46,296 bases of DNA from Lachnospiraceae bacterium (GCA_021770755.1 JAETQI010000048.1:1-46296); one strand, 5' to 3'. Shown: positions 16,524-24,987, counted from the first letter of the stretch. Numbers and translations are program-made. The notes: a model not told the origin generated them from the sequence alone.

Positions 16524-16871
16524 ATGCCATTTACAGAAATTTGTATTTATCAGGTCAAACCCCAAAAGATTGAGGAATTTGAATCGCTCATGCTGGAAGC
16601 CAGAAGTTTTCTGGAGAAACAGCCGGGTCTTCTCACACTGCGCCTGGTCAAGCGGGGGTATCATATTGACATGGAACAGATCAGAGAAGGTCTTCCCCCG
16701 CTGGCGATCACGCGCGTAGTAAAATGCGTCAAGTACATGCTCTACTGGGAATTTGACTCGAAAGAAAGCTATGGCGCGGCACAGAAAAATCTCTATGACA
16801 GCTATTGGAAGTCCATCGAAAAATGCCTGATCGTCCCGCATGACAAATATTTGGGTGAGGTACTGTTCTAA
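16524..16871 (+). CDS. Antibiotic biosynthesis monooxygenase (ABM)-like domain protein
   Basis: A 115-residue single-domain protein: an opening strand FTEICIYQVKPQKIEEF, then a helix FESLMLEARSFLEKQPGLLTL, and late aromatic-rich segments (YMLYWEFDSKESYGAA), a ferredoxin-like alpha/beta pattern typical of the dimeric ABM superfamily (YgiN/HmoB-like). Function is unpredictable from sequence; members include quinol monooxygenases and haem-degrading enzymes. AAGGAGGAAG lies directly upstream of the ATG. It is monocistronic, followed by a hairpin at 16893-16932. Confidence 0.65.
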   Translation: MPFTEICIYQVKPQKIEEFESLMLEARSFLEKQPGLLTLRLVKRGYHIDMEQIREGLPPLAITRVVKCVKYMLYWEFDSKESYGAAQKNLYDSYWKSIEKCLIVPHDKYLGEVLF

Positions 16872-16892
16872 CTCCCCGCCCTGCTGATACGC

Positions 16893-16932
16893 AGCAACGC
16901 GGAACCACCTGCTTCGGTAGTTCCGCGTTGCT
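16893..16932. terminator. 13-bp hairpin between convergent genes
   Basis: The arms AGCAACGCGGAAC (16893-16905) and GTTCCGCGTTGCT (16920-16932) are perfectly complementary around a 14-base loop. No T-run follows on either strand, so it may be a bidirectional terminator or an mRNA-end structure for the ABM gene (plus) and ptsI (minus). A related hairpin lies beyond the far end of the sucrose module (25044-25075). Confidence 0.5.
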
Positions 16933-16949
16933 ATTGATATAACGGCTGT

Positions 16950-18605
16950 TCAGCACTCTAATAATTCCAACGTACATGTCCTGGCAATCGACTGACGGAT
17001 CCGGGCACGGAGCGGCAGCACCGAAGCAGGCGATACCGACAACTCGTCAATTCCTATAGCCAGAAAAGTTTCCAGCAATGACAGATCCGCCCCCAGTTCT
17101 CCGCAGATGCCGATCCAGATACCCGCTTTATGCGCAGCGTCCGCAGCGATCTTCAACGCCCGCAGGACCGCCGGGTGATGCGGGTCAAAAAACTTTCCGA
17201 GATCATTTGCCTGCCGGTCGCATGCCAGGGTATACTGTGTCAGGTCATTGGTCCCGACAGAGAAAAAATCAACCTCTTTTGCCAGTTCTTCCGCAACCAG
17301 AATGGAAGCCGGCGTCTCGATCATAATACCGATCTCTGTATCTTTTTGGTACGGAACGCCCTCGGCATCCAGTTCTGCCATCACTTTCTGACATGCTCTT
17401 TTACATTCCTTCACTTCCCACACAGATGTGATCATCGGAAACATGATCGCTACTTTCCCATAAGCGGAAGCGCGGTACAGAGCCCGGAGCTGGGTGCGGA
17501 ATACTTCGGGACGGTTCAGGCAGATGCGGATCGCACGTACACCCAGGGCAGGATTTTCTTCCTTCTGGAGTCCAAAATAACCTACCTGCTTGTCAGCGCC
17601 GATGTCCAATGTGCGTATGACCACTCTCCTGCCTTCCATGGCGGCAGCCACTTCCTTGTATGCCTGGAACTGCTCTTCCTCAGATGGATAATCATCAGAA
17701 GCAAGGTACAAAAACTCCGAACGGAACAGGCCGATCCCCCGTCCGTCGTTTGACAAAACAGCCGAAATATCCTCAGGGGAGCCGATATTGCAGTACAGCA
17801 TGATCTTCCTGCCATCCAATGTCACATCTTCCTGCCCTTTCATGTTCTGCATCAGCGCTTTCATTTCCTGCTGTTTTTCATACTTTCCCTGAAAGGCCGC
17901 CAGCGTGATATCATCCGGTTCCACAGCCACCTGTCCGGTTTCACCGTCAATGTAAGCCGTCCTCCCGCCAATCTCCGGTTTCAGTGCGTCACCCAGCCCT
18001 GAAATGGCCGGGATCCCCATAGTGCGCGCCAGAATGGCTGTATGGCTGTTTCCCGATCCGCCCTGCGTAATAAAACCAAGGATTTTGCTTTTGTCAAGCT
18101 GGATCGTCTCGGACGGCGCCAGATCATCGGCAGCCAGTATCACTGGTACTTCCGAGTCAATACCGCCCTCGACGACGCCCATAAGGTTATTGAGTATCCG
18201 GCGGGTCACGTCTTTGATATCCGCAGCCCTCGCCTGCATATAGGCATTATCCATCGCGGCAAGCATGGCCGCAAATTTCTCACCGGCAATTTCCACCGCC
18301 CGCTCTGCAGTACACTTTTCCTCCGCCAGCGTTTCCATCATGCACTCCACATAATCCTCATCCTCCACAAACATGGCATGGGTCTCAAAAAGAAGCGCCG
18401 CTTCCTCACCCGTCTCCCCCCGGACCTTTTCCGCCAGCGCGTTCAATTGGGTAACAGCTTTTTCCTGAGCGGCAATGATACGGCTCTTTTCCGTCTCAGG
18501 ATCGGAGGCAGGCGCATCTGTGATCGTGATCTTGGGGCGCTGGAAGAAATAGACCGGACCGTTAGCAACGCCCTTTGAAACACCTTTTCCCTGTATTAAG
18601 ATCAT
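16950..18605 (-). CDS. ptsI: PTS enzyme I (phosphoenolpyruvate-protein phosphotransferase)
   Basis: A 551-residue cytosolic enzyme I. It moves phosphate from PEP to its active-site His188 (GGSGNSHTAILAR) and on to HPr. Also visible are the swivel-domain GIPAISGLG, the PEP-binding IGLFRSEFLYL, IRTLDIGADK, and the C-terminal VGTNDLTQYTLACDR with GICGELGAD containing the catalytic Cys. ATG 18605 is preceded by GGAGGGCAAT, and upstream codons in the frame lie inside the ptsH gene, so this start is clear. It is 19 bases after ptsH. The length is slightly below the usual ~570 residues. Placement inside a sugar operon, rather than a separate ptsHI operon, suggests local phosphate supply for the EIIBCA at 21920. 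Confidence 0.96.
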   Translation of the reverse strand: MILIQGKGVSKGVANGPVYFFQRPKITITDAPASDPETEKSRIIAAQEKAVTQLNALAEKVRGETGEEAALLFETHAMFVEDEDYVECMMETLAEEKCTAERAVEIAGEKFAAMLAAMDNAYMQARAADIKDVTRRILNNLMGVVEGGIDSEVPVILAADDLAPSETIQLDKSKILGFITQGGSGNSHTAILARTMGIPAISGLGDALKPEIGGRTAYIDGETGQVAVEPDDITLAAFQGKYEKQQEMKALMQNMKGQEDVTLDGRKIMLYCNIGSPEDISAVLSNDGRGIGLFRSEFLYLASDDYPSEEEQFQAYKEVAAAMEGRRVVIRTLDIGADKQVGYFGLQKEENPALGVRAIRICLNRPEVFRTQLRALYRASAYGKVAIMFPMITSVWEVKECKRACQKVMAELDAEGVPYQKDTEIGIMIETPASILVAEELAKEVDFFSVGTNDLTQYTLACDRQANDLGKFFDPHHPAVLRALKIAADAAHKAGIWIGICGELGADLSLLETFLAIGIDELSVSPASVLPLRARIRQSIARTCTLELLEC

Positions 18606-18624
18606 ATTGCCCTCCTTATGCCGC

Positions 18625-18885
18625 TTACAGATTATCCTTAAAGAACTGTTCCATGGCAGATGCGTTCGCCTCCTCGTCGCCTCCTTCAATGATGACGGAT
18701 ACGGTGTCGCCCTGCTTGATGCCAAGCCCCATGAGCGCCATAAGCTTGGAAGCGGTGGCAGACCTGCCGTCTGCCGTGGCGATCGTGACAGTGCTGTCCA
18801 ATGCTTTGGCTGCCTTAGCCAGCAGTCCGGCCGGACGGGCATGGATACCTACAGGATCATTAATGGTGTACTCAAATTTTTTCAT
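18625..18885 (-). CDS. ptsH: HPr phosphocarrier protein
   Basis: An 86-residue HPr. His15 lies in GIHARPAGLL, the enzyme I phosphorylation site. The regulatory-serine region reads TASKLMALMGLGIKQGD; there is a Ser at position 46, though by alignment to B. subtilis HPr it may be offset by one, so HPr-kinase regulation is plausible but not certain. AAAGGAAG lies upstream of the ATG. It is encoded between the GH13_4 gene and ptsI on the minus strand, and may also have its own promoter at 18915-18935. Confidence 0.96.
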   Translation of the reverse strand: MKKFEYTINDPVGIHARPAGLLAKAAKALDSTVTIATADGRSATASKLMALMGLGIKQGDTVSVIIEGGDEEANASAMEQFFKDNL

Positions 18886-18914
18886 AGTAATACTTCCTTT
18901 CTTTTAAAAAATTA

Positions 18915-18935
18915 ATTATAATGTAACATTTACAT
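18915..18935 (-). promoter_or_regulatory. Candidate ptsH promoter with palindrome
   Basis: On the minus strand the perfect palindrome ATGTAAATGTTACAT (18935-18921) runs straight into TATAAT (18920-18915), about 30 bases before the ptsH start. No good -35 is seen, and the palindrome occupies the spacer, so it may be an operator. It resembles but does not fit a CcpA cre site. Confidence 0.35.
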
Positions 18936-18945
18936 TCCTCTGATC

Positions 18946-20799
18946 TCACGTTCCCATTTCCTGTTCCAGATAATAGAAACCGTATGCAGGGATCACCAGA
19001 TCCTGCAGCACATGCGTATCACCCGTCAGCATGTCAACAAATTCACCCGGATCATAGATGAACGTAACCGTCTTTTCCCACTCGGTAAAATTAAAAACGC
19101 CAATGATTTTCTGTCCTTTGAAATAGCGTCCAATGGCCAGCAGTCCGGCATCGCCTGTATCCAGCGTCCATACATCCGCCTCGGTCCCAAACGCCGGGGA
19201 AGTCCCCCGCAAGGCCGCGAGCGCGTTCAGCCCGCAGAACACTTTTCCCTCCGGCGTTTCCAGATCATGTATATGTTCCGCCTGTTTCCATCTCAGCCTG
19301 CCCCGATGAAGGTAACGGCTGTCATCCGCTTTCCGGGGATCCTCCTTGTAGCTGTAATCGTTTACCTGGGCCAGCTCATCCCCGCTGTAAAGCATGGGGA
19401 TTCCCGTCTGCATAAACATCATGGCGTGCAGCGTCAGATCGAACTGTACCGCCCGCTCCATTGCCGCCTGATCCTGCTCAAACCCTGCTTTTTCGATACC
19501 GCACAGACTGGCTGTAGTGCCGCAGAACCGGGCGTCGCCGCTGGTAATGTCGTCATTGTAAAGCTCCCCCCTGCTGTTGCTGTTACCCGCAAATCCCTGA
19601 AAATAATCGTTCAGATACCGTTTATGGAGAACCTCATCCGTGCCAAAATTCTGGTGAAGCCAATCGTAATCCAGCCCCCATCCAATATCATCGTGACAGC
19701 GAAGATAATTCAGAAACACATAATTCTTCGGCAGGGCGTTTACGGCATCGAGCTGTCTGCGGAGCAGACGGGTATCCCGGGTCGCCACGGTATGCCATGT
19801 GGTGCACATGGTAGTCACATTATAAAGCAGATGGCACTCGGGTTTGTCTATACTGCCAAAGTAAGGCACGACCTTCACCGGTTCCATGACCACCTCCCCC
19901 AGCAATATCACGCTCGGACAGACGATCTCGCCTATCATCCGCATCATACGGACAATCGTGTGAACCTGTGGGCGGTTGCGGCAGTCAGTCCCCAGTTCCT
20001 TCCATATGTACGGCACCGCATCGATACGGATCATATCCATGCCCCTGTTTGCCAGAAAGAGATAATTATACATCATCTCATTAAATACCCGGGGATTCTG
20101 ATAGTTCAGATCCCATTGGTAGGGGTAAAAAGAAGTCATAACATAATGCCCGCAGTCCTCCAGCCATGTAAAGTTACCTGGCGCAGTCGTGGGAAATACC
20201 TGAGGTACGGTCTTCTCATATTCTGCCGGTATGGCCGGATCGGCAAAGAAGAAATACCGGCTCATGTACTCCCCTTCCCCCTCGCGCGCTCTTTTCGCCC
20301 ATTCGTGATCCTGACTGGTATGGTTCATTACAAAATCCATACACAGATTGATCCCTTTTTTATGGCAGAGCGCAGCCAGCTTCTCCAGATCCTCCATCGT
20401 TCCCAGATCGGGACGCACCTTGCGGAAATCCGCCACCGCATACCCGCCGTCGCTTCGGCCGGGCACCGTATCCAGAAAGGGCATCAGGTGGAGCAGGTTT
20501 ACCCCTGTCTGCTCTATGTAAGGCAGTTTTTCCCGCAGTCCATTCAGATCTCCGGCAAAATTGTCAATATACATCATCATCCCCGTAAGGGCGTTTGACT
20601 TGTACCACCCAGGATCCGCTTCCCGCTCCAGATCCCGCTTTTTCAGTTCTGCCGGGCGTTCCCCGGCAAATCTGTATAGATTCTGGCACAGTTCCGCAAA
20701 CATGGAATCATTGTGATAAAGCTCCATATACAGCCATCGCAGCTCATCTACATGGCGGTTCAGGCGATTTTGAAATAGCCGTTCTTCTTTCTGATCCAT
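18946..20799 (-). CDS. GH13_4 amylosucrase/sucrose hydrolase-like enzyme
   Basis: A 617-residue glycoside hydrolase family 13 enzyme. The helical start (FQNRLNRHVDELRWLYMELY), DGGYAVADFRKV, DFVMNHTSQDHEW, QWDLNYQNPRVF, the nucleophile Asp260 in MIRIDAVPYIWK, the acid/base Glu302 in LLGEVV, and RCHDDIGWG all match Neisseria amylosucrase as I recall it (subfamily GH13_4). These enzymes split sucrose and may transfer the glucosyl unit to glucan. ATG 20799 has AGAAGG at good spacing; the in-frame GTG three codons earlier has none. No signal peptide, so it is cytosolic. It is in an operon with HAD phosphatase, ptsH and ptsI, and divergent from a sucrose-type PTS gene, which suggests sucrose or sucrose-6-phosphate as substrate. 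The phosphate preference is inference. Confidence 0.85.
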   Translation of the reverse strand: MDQKEERLFQNRLNRHVDELRWLYMELYHNDSMFAELCQNLYRFAGERPAELKKRDLEREADPGWYKSNALTGMMMYIDNFAGDLNGLREKLPYIEQTGVNLLHLMPFLDTVPGRSDGGYAVADFRKVRPDLGTMEDLEKLAALCHKKGINLCMDFVMNHTSQDHEWAKRAREGEGEYMSRYFFFADPAIPAEYEKTVPQVFPTTAPGNFTWLEDCGHYVMTSFYPYQWDLNYQNPRVFNEMMYNYLFLANRGMDMIRIDAVPYIWKELGTDCRNRPQVHTIVRMMRMIGEIVCPSVILLGEVVMEPVKVVPYFGSIDKPECHLLYNVTTMCTTWHTVATRDTRLLRRQLDAVNALPKNYVFLNYLRCHDDIGWGLDYDWLHQNFGTDEVLHKRYLNDYFQGFAGNSNSRGELYNDDITSGDARFCGTTASLCGIEKAGFEQDQAAMERAVQFDLTLHAMMFMQTGIPMLYSGDELAQVNDYSYKEDPRKADDSRYLHRGRLRWKQAEHIHDLETPEGKVFCGLNALAALRGTSPAFGTEADVWTLDTGDAGLLAIGRYFKGQKIIGVFNFTEWEKTVTFIYDPGEFVDMLTGDTHVLQDLVIPAYGFYYLEQEMGT

Positions 20800-20816
20800 T
20801 CCTGTCACCTTCTTTC

Positions 20817-21647
20817 CTAAATCAACTGCAGCTTTTCAAAAGCGCTGTAGAGGCCGTCTTCTGTCACCGACGGACAGACCATGTCGGCAATCTTCTTTAG
20901 AGATGGACTTCCGTTGTCCATGCAGACGCCGATCTGCGCAGCCTGAAGCATCTCCAAATCGTTCATGCTGTCTCCGACAGCGATCGTATCCTCCCTGGAA
21001 ATGCCAAGAAATTCGCATAATCTCTCCACTGCCTTCCCTTTATTGAAGGCTTTGCTCGCCAGTTCTCCATTCACAATGCCGCAGGCGTCTTCGTCCTGAA
21101 TGCAGAAATCAAATTCATCTTTTAACATCTGCATCGGCTTTTTGAGGCGCTCTGCCCCCCTGCTCATGAACGCCATGCCATAAATAGGCTCGCCATCGTA
21201 TTCTGACATGGGATGGATATCCAGTTCACTCTCAATCTGGATCCGCCACCGCAGCAGTTCACTGTTTGCCTTGGATTGTGCATTCTCTGCGAGAAATTCC
21301 TTAAACCCCTCATCGGTGTAACTGCTGTTTCTGCCCCCTATGGTGCGGTAAATGCCGCTTTCCTTAAAAACATCCAGCACTCTCGCCTGCTGCTCCGGCG
21401 ACATCGGGCAGTCATAGACCACCTTGCCGTCATACTCAATATAGCCGCCGGCACTGGCGATCAGACCGTCAAAACCAAATTCCAGCACAGGATAGAGCAT
21501 CCCGTAATTCCTCCCGGAACATAACACTACTTTGTGACCCTGCACACGCGCCCGCCGGACTGCTTCCACCGCCGATGGGGGAGGAACATTTTTACCCGGT
21601 TCCGTCAAAGTTCCATCGATATCCAAAAAAATGAGTTTTTGATTCAT
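20817..21647 (-). CDS. Cof-type HAD-superfamily phosphatase
   Basis: A 276-residue cytosolic HAD hydrolase of the Cof/YidA (IIB) type. Motif I is FLDIDGTLTE with both catalytic Asp, motif II lies in VVLCSGRNYG, the motif III Lys is in KGKAVERL, and motif IV is AVGDSMNDLEML. These enzymes dephosphorylate sugar phosphates and similar small molecules. It is the first gene of the leftward sucrose arm, with the promoter and operator at 21675-21727, and is 17 bases ahead of the GH13_4 start. A role in relieving sugar-phosphate stress or cleaving a phosphorylated product is inferred from context. Confidence 0.9.
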   Translation of the reverse strand: MNQKLIFLDIDGTLTEPGKNVPPPSAVEAVRRARVQGHKVVLCSGRNYGMLYPVLEFGFDGLIASAGGYIEYDGKVVYDCPMSPEQQARVLDVFKESGIYRTIGGRNSSYTDEGFKEFLAENAQSKANSELLRWRIQIESELDIHPMSEYDGEPIYGMAFMSRGAERLKKPMQMLKDEFDFCIQDEDACGIVNGELASKAFNKGKAVERLCEFLGISREDTIAVGDSMNDLEMLQAAQIGVCMDNGSPSLKKIADMVCPSVTEDGLYSAFEKLQLI

Positions 21648-21674
21648 GATAACCTCCTTTGCATCATTTCGTGA

Positions 21675-21690
21675 ATGAACACGTTCTCAT
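21675..21690 (-). promoter_or_regulatory. LacI-type operator, leftward arm
   Basis: ATGAACACGTTCTCAT is an imperfect palindrome centred on CG and lies just downstream of the leftward -10 box, where bound repressor would block initiation. It shares ATGAAC-x-CG and a terminal CAT with the rightward site at 21855-21870. A further half-site, ATGAACGC on the minus strand, abuts at 21698-21691. The repressor encoded at 23980 is the natural candidate. Confidence 0.55.
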
Positions 21691-21697
21691 TGCGTTC

Positions 21698-21727
21698 ATT
21701 ATATATTGTTCAAAATACTTCTGTCAA
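21698..21727 (-). promoter_or_regulatory. Near-consensus promoter of HAD/GH13_4/ptsHI arm
   Basis: Minus-strand TTGACA (21727-21722), an 18-base spacer, then TATAAT (21703-21698). Both hexamers are perfect. It drives the gene at 21647 and probably the whole leftward arm, so tight repression through the adjoining operator is expected. Confidence 0.8.
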
Positions 21728-21815
21728 TCCGTCATGTCTGTTTTTCTGTTTTGAACAAAACGAAAAAGTCCGTTTTATGCAAAACGCCGATTTCATGTAT
21801 TTTTTGCTGCTTGTA

Positions 21816-21845
21816 TTGACTTTTAAAGGTTTCTCATGCTATCAT
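21816..21845 (+). promoter_or_regulatory. Promoter of the sucrose PTS gene
   Basis: TTGACT (21816-21821), 18 bases, then TATCAT (21840-21845). Transcription should begin around 21852, within or just ahead of the operator at 21855-21870, about 70 bases before the ATG at 21920. Confidence 0.65.
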
Positions 21846-21854
21846 CACCTCAAC

Positions 21855-21870
21855 ATGAACGCGAGTACAT
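21855..21870 (+). promoter_or_regulatory. LacI-type operator, rightward arm
   Basis: ATGAACGCGAGTACAT, a CG-centred imperfect palindrome overlapping the expected transcription start of the PTS gene. It matches the leftward site in ATGAAC-x-CG and the final CAT, so one repressor probably controls both arms. Confidence 0.5.
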
Positions 21871-21919
21871 TATGCTCATTTGCATGGTACTTCACAACAA
21901 AATAATTAAGGAGGAAACT

Positions 21920-23830
21920 ATGAACTACGATTATGCAAAGATTGCAAAAGAAGTCATTCAGGCCGTCGGCGGATCGGAAAACATCAAGTCTGCCGCCCAT
22001 TGCGCCACCCGCCTGCGCCTCATTGTCGCAGACCGCTCCCTGGCTGACGATGAAAAAGTCGGCGAGATCGATGCCGTAAAAGGGACTTTCTTCACCGCCG
22101 GGCAATATCAGATCATTTTCGGAACCGGTCACGTCAACCGGGTCTATGAACAGATCGTCCAGCTTGGTATCGCCGAGACTACTGCAAGCGAAGCAAAGGA
22201 AGCAAAAATGGATGGAAAAAACCAGGTACAAAAAGCCATCCGTACTTTTGGTGATGTGTTTGTCCCTGTCATCCCCGCCCTGGTAGCCACAGGTCTGTTC
22301 CTCGGCCTGAAAGGCGCCCTGCTCAATGACAATTTCCTGGCTTTACTCGGCATGACCAGTGCCGACATCCCCCAAACATTTCAGGTTCTGGTGGATGTGC
22401 TTTCCGGCACGACTTTCGCTTTTCTGCCCGCTATCGTGTGCTGGTCCACGTTCCGCGTATTTGGCGGCTCGCCGGTGCTGGGACTGATCCTGGGACTGAT
22501 GTTGGTAAACGGTTCCCTGCCAAATGCCTATTCCGTGGCAGACCCTTCCAGCGGCGTAACACCCCTGATGCTCTTTGGCTTTATTCCCATTGTCGGCTAT
22601 CAGGGCAGCATCCTGCCCGCTTTTGTTGCCGGTGTCATCGGCAGTAAGCTGGAAAAGAAACTGCGAAAGACAGTCCCAGCCGTTTTTGATTTTATGATCA
22701 CGCCTTTTCTGGTGCTGTTCGTCATGCTGATCCTGTCCCTGTTAGTCATCGGACCGCTCCTGCATGCGCTGGAAAATATCCTCCTGGTCATCGTAGAATA
22801 TGCACTGGAGCTTCCTTTTGGCATCGGCGGACTGGTCGTAGGATTCTTCTGGTCTATCATCACCCTTACAGGTGTCCACCATATCTTTAATATGTTGGAG
22901 ATCAGCCTGTTGGCAAGCACTGGTTTTAACCCGTTCAATGCCATTTTGTGTATGTGCGGCTTTTCCTCAGCCGGCGTATGTCTCGCCATCTCCATAAAGG
23001 CCAGGAAAAAAGAAATCCGCGCCATTGGTCCCAGTGCCACGGTATCTGCCCTGCTGGGCATCGGTGAACCTGCCCTGTTTGGTGTCATCCTGCGCTATGG
23101 CATGAAACCGTTTCTCCTTAGCTGTTCCATCAACGGCGTGGCAGGCATGATCGCCATGCTGCTGGGTATGAAGGGCACCGGAAACGGCATCACCACGATT
23201 CCGGGACTGCTGCTGTACATATACTCCCCCTCCCAGTTGGTAATGTATGTGCTGCTTGCCCTTGCTACTTTCGCCACCGCTTTCTGTCTGTGCTGGTTCT
23301 TTGCAGTGCCCGCAGAAGTTATGGAAGCCGACACGCCCAAGGGCGATAAAAAGGAAGTCCCTCCCGCTCCGGCTGCATTTCCCGATGTGCTTGGCGCTGT
23401 GGCACAGGGAAGGTTCGTCCCCATGGCAGAGATTCCGGACCCGACATTTTCACAGGGCGTCCTCGGCATATGCTGCGGCGTAGAGCCGGAAACAGGCAAG
23501 GTTTATTCTCCTATGGATGGCACCATCAGCCAGCTCGCCGACACCTTACATGCCGTGGGCATTGAGGCCGGAGGCGTTGAACTGCTCATCCATGTGGGTG
23601 TAGATACTGTGGAAATGAAAGGCGACGGCTTCAAGAGTCATGTCAAAGAAGGACAGACCATAAAAAAAGGCGATCTTCTGCTGACCATGGATCTGGAAAA
23701 GATCAAGGCTGCCGGTCATCCGACCACCATTATGGTCGCAGTCACCAACTCCGACGACCTCGCCTCTGTCGAAGCAGTAGCTTCCGGCCAGCTAAAGCCC
23801 GGAGACCGTCTGATGTGCCTGAAAGCATAA
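21920..23830 (+). CDS. scrA: Sucrose-type PTS transporter, EIIBCA
   Basis: A 636-residue PTS permease of the glucose/sucrose superfamily with domains in B-C-A order. EIIB: NIKSAAHCATRLRLIV with phospho-acceptor Cys28, the form typical of sucrose-specific EIIB. EIIC: about eight to ten membrane segments (~105-450) with GVHHIFNMLEISLLASTG and GIGEPALFGVILRYG. EIIA: GKVYSPMDGTI and LLIHVGVDTVEMKGDGF with active His558. It imports and phosphorylates a sugar, most likely sucrose, delivering sucrose-6-phosphate. AAGGAGGAAACT before ATG 21920 decides the start. It diverges from the GH13_4 arm and is followed by a terminator. Sugar specificity is inferred from the EIIB signature, the neighbours and the regulator; trehalose or beta-glucoside is less likely. 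Confidence 0.87.
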   Translation: MNYDYAKIAKEVIQAVGGSENIKSAAHCATRLRLIVADRSLADDEKVGEIDAVKGTFFTAGQYQIIFGTGHVNRVYEQIVQLGIAETTASEAKEAKMDGKNQVQKAIRTFGDVFVPVIPALVATGLFLGLKGALLNDNFLALLGMTSADIPQTFQVLVDVLSGTTFAFLPAIVCWSTFRVFGGSPVLGLILGLMLVNGSLPNAYSVADPSSGVTPLMLFGFIPIVGYQGSILPAFVAGVIGSKLEKKLRKTVPAVFDFMITPFLVLFVMLILSLLVIGPLLHALENILLVIVEYALELPFGIGGLVVGFFWSIITLTGVHHIFNMLEISLLASTGFNPFNAILCMCGFSSAGVCLAISIKARKKEIRAIGPSATVSALLGIGEPALFGVILRYGMKPFLLSCSINGVAGMIAMLLGMKGTGNGITTIPGLLLYIYSPSQLVMYVLLALATFATAFCLCWFFAVPAEVMEADTPKGDKKEVPPAPAAFPDVLGAVAQGRFVPMAEIPDPTFSQGVLGICCGVEPETGKVYSPMDGTISQLADTLHAVGIEAGGVELLIHVGVDTVEMKGDGFKSHVKEGQTIKKGDLLLTMDLEKIKAAGHPTTIMVAVTNSDDLASVEAVASGQLKPGDRLMCLKA

Positions 23831-23858
23831 TACCGATAGTCCTAAACTATCATCGAAT

Positions 23859-23890
23859 GAGCCACCCTGTCCGGGTGGCTCTTCTCTTCC
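23859..23890 (+). terminator. Terminator after the PTS gene
   Basis: A 9-bp stem GAGCCACCC/GGGTGGCTC (23859-23867 and 23873-23881) with a five-base loop and a pyrimidine-rich tail (TTCTCTTCC). It separates the PTS gene from the regulator, which therefore may have its own promoter. Confidence 0.8.
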
Positions 23891-23979
23891 ATTCTTGACA
23901 ACAGCGATAGTCAGGAATAAAATATTGCTATATAAGGCAGCCAACCATAATTCCATGCATGAAGAAAGGAGGGATCGCC

Positions 23980-24987
23980 GTGGTCAGTATGCAGGATATT
24001 GCCGATAAGGCAGGCGTCTCCAGAGTCACTGTCTCCAGAGTCCTCTCAAACCATCCTTCTGTCAAAGCAGAAACACGCCAAAAGGTACTCCACTGGGTCA
24101 AAGAACTGGATTATGAACCGAATCTCATCGCCCAAAGCCTGGCAGGAAACCGTACAAACATCATCGGTCTGCTGGTTCCGGAAATTGCCTACCCTTTTTT
24201 CAGTGAGATCATCGAATCCATAGAAAACCAGGCGTTTTATGAAGGCTACAGCGTTATCATCTGCAATACGCACCGCAGTCTGGACAAGGAGAGAAATATT
24301 CTCGCCCAACTGCGCCAGCGGAAAGTAGACGGTGTGATCGCGGTTCCGGTCTCTACGGAACAGAGCCTGCCCGCTTATCAGCGCCTGCAGGTTCCGGCAG
24401 TGATGATCACCAAGAAGATGGAAGGATTTAGCAGCGTATATATATCCCATTACAATGGCGGTCAACAGATCGCGAAGCATTTTTTGAACATGGGTTTTCA
24501 GAAAATAGGATATATTGGTCCCACCAGGGAGTCTACCTCCGCGGTAAAATACGCGGGATTTCAGCAGTACTTATCTGCCAGCCAGATCAATCTGACCGAT
24601 GTGATCGAATGTCCGGCGCCAGAGAATATGAACGCCAGTCTGGTCTATACATTGGTAAAGCAATACGCCGCAGATTCGGGGCTGCATTGTGAAGCGTACC
24701 TGGCTAACGATGACATCACCGCCTGCGAAGCCATCGCGGCTTTCCGTGAACTGGGTTATGCCGTTCCACAGGATATCGCCATTGCCGGTTTCGATAATTC
24801 GCTGCTGGCCAAGCAAATCAGCCCCAAGCTCACTGCCCTGGCCCAGCCTCTGGATGAGATCGGAAAAAAATCTGTAGAAGTCCTGATGGATCAGATCAAC
24901 AACGGTACAGCGCCATGTATGTACGAACTGGAATCCCGTGTCATTGCCAGGGAATCTACGATCCGGTTCGTATCTGCAAATCCGTAA
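23980..24987 (+). CDS. scrR: LacI-family transcriptional regulator (likely sucrose repressor)
   Basis: A 335-residue regulator. The LacI helix-turn-helix reads MQDIADKAGVSRVTVSRVLSN with the hinge YEPNLIAQSLAGNRTNIIGLLVP, followed by a periplasmic-binding-protein-like effector domain ending in GFDNSLLAKQISPKLTALAQP. GTG 23980 has AAAGGAGG at correct spacing; the ATG at 23959 would place that ribosome site inside the coding region, so GTG is preferred. It should bind CG-centred palindromes, and two such sites lie in the divergent region 21675-21870. The effector is probably sucrose, its 6-phosphate or fructose. The gene name rests on context. Confidence 0.85.
   Translation: MVSMQDIADKAGVSRVTVSRVLSNHPSVKAETRQKVLHWVKELDYEPNLIAQSLAGNRTNIIGLLVPEIAYPFFSEIIESIENQAFYEGYSVIICNTHRSLDKERNILAQLRQRKVDGVIAVPVSTEQSLPAYQRLQVPAVMITKKMEGFSSVYISHYNGGQQIAKHFLNMGFQKIGYIGPTRESTSAVKYAGFQQYLSASQINLTDVIECPAPENMNASLVYTLVKQYAADSGLHCEAYLANDDITACEAIAAFRELGYAVPQDIAIAGFDNSLLAKQISPKLTALAQPLDEIGKKSVEVLMDQINNGTAPCMYELESRVIARESTIRFVSANP

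Noticed and set aside
18921-18935. Palindrome near ptsH as a CcpA cre site
   Set aside because: It is one base short of the cre spacing and lacks the central CG, so it is reported only as a palindrome.
19012-20598. Long open frame on the plus strand opposite the GH13_4 gene
   Set aside because: It is antisense to a well-supported glycoside hydrolase, has no recognisable domain or ribosome site, and its composition reflects complementary codons.
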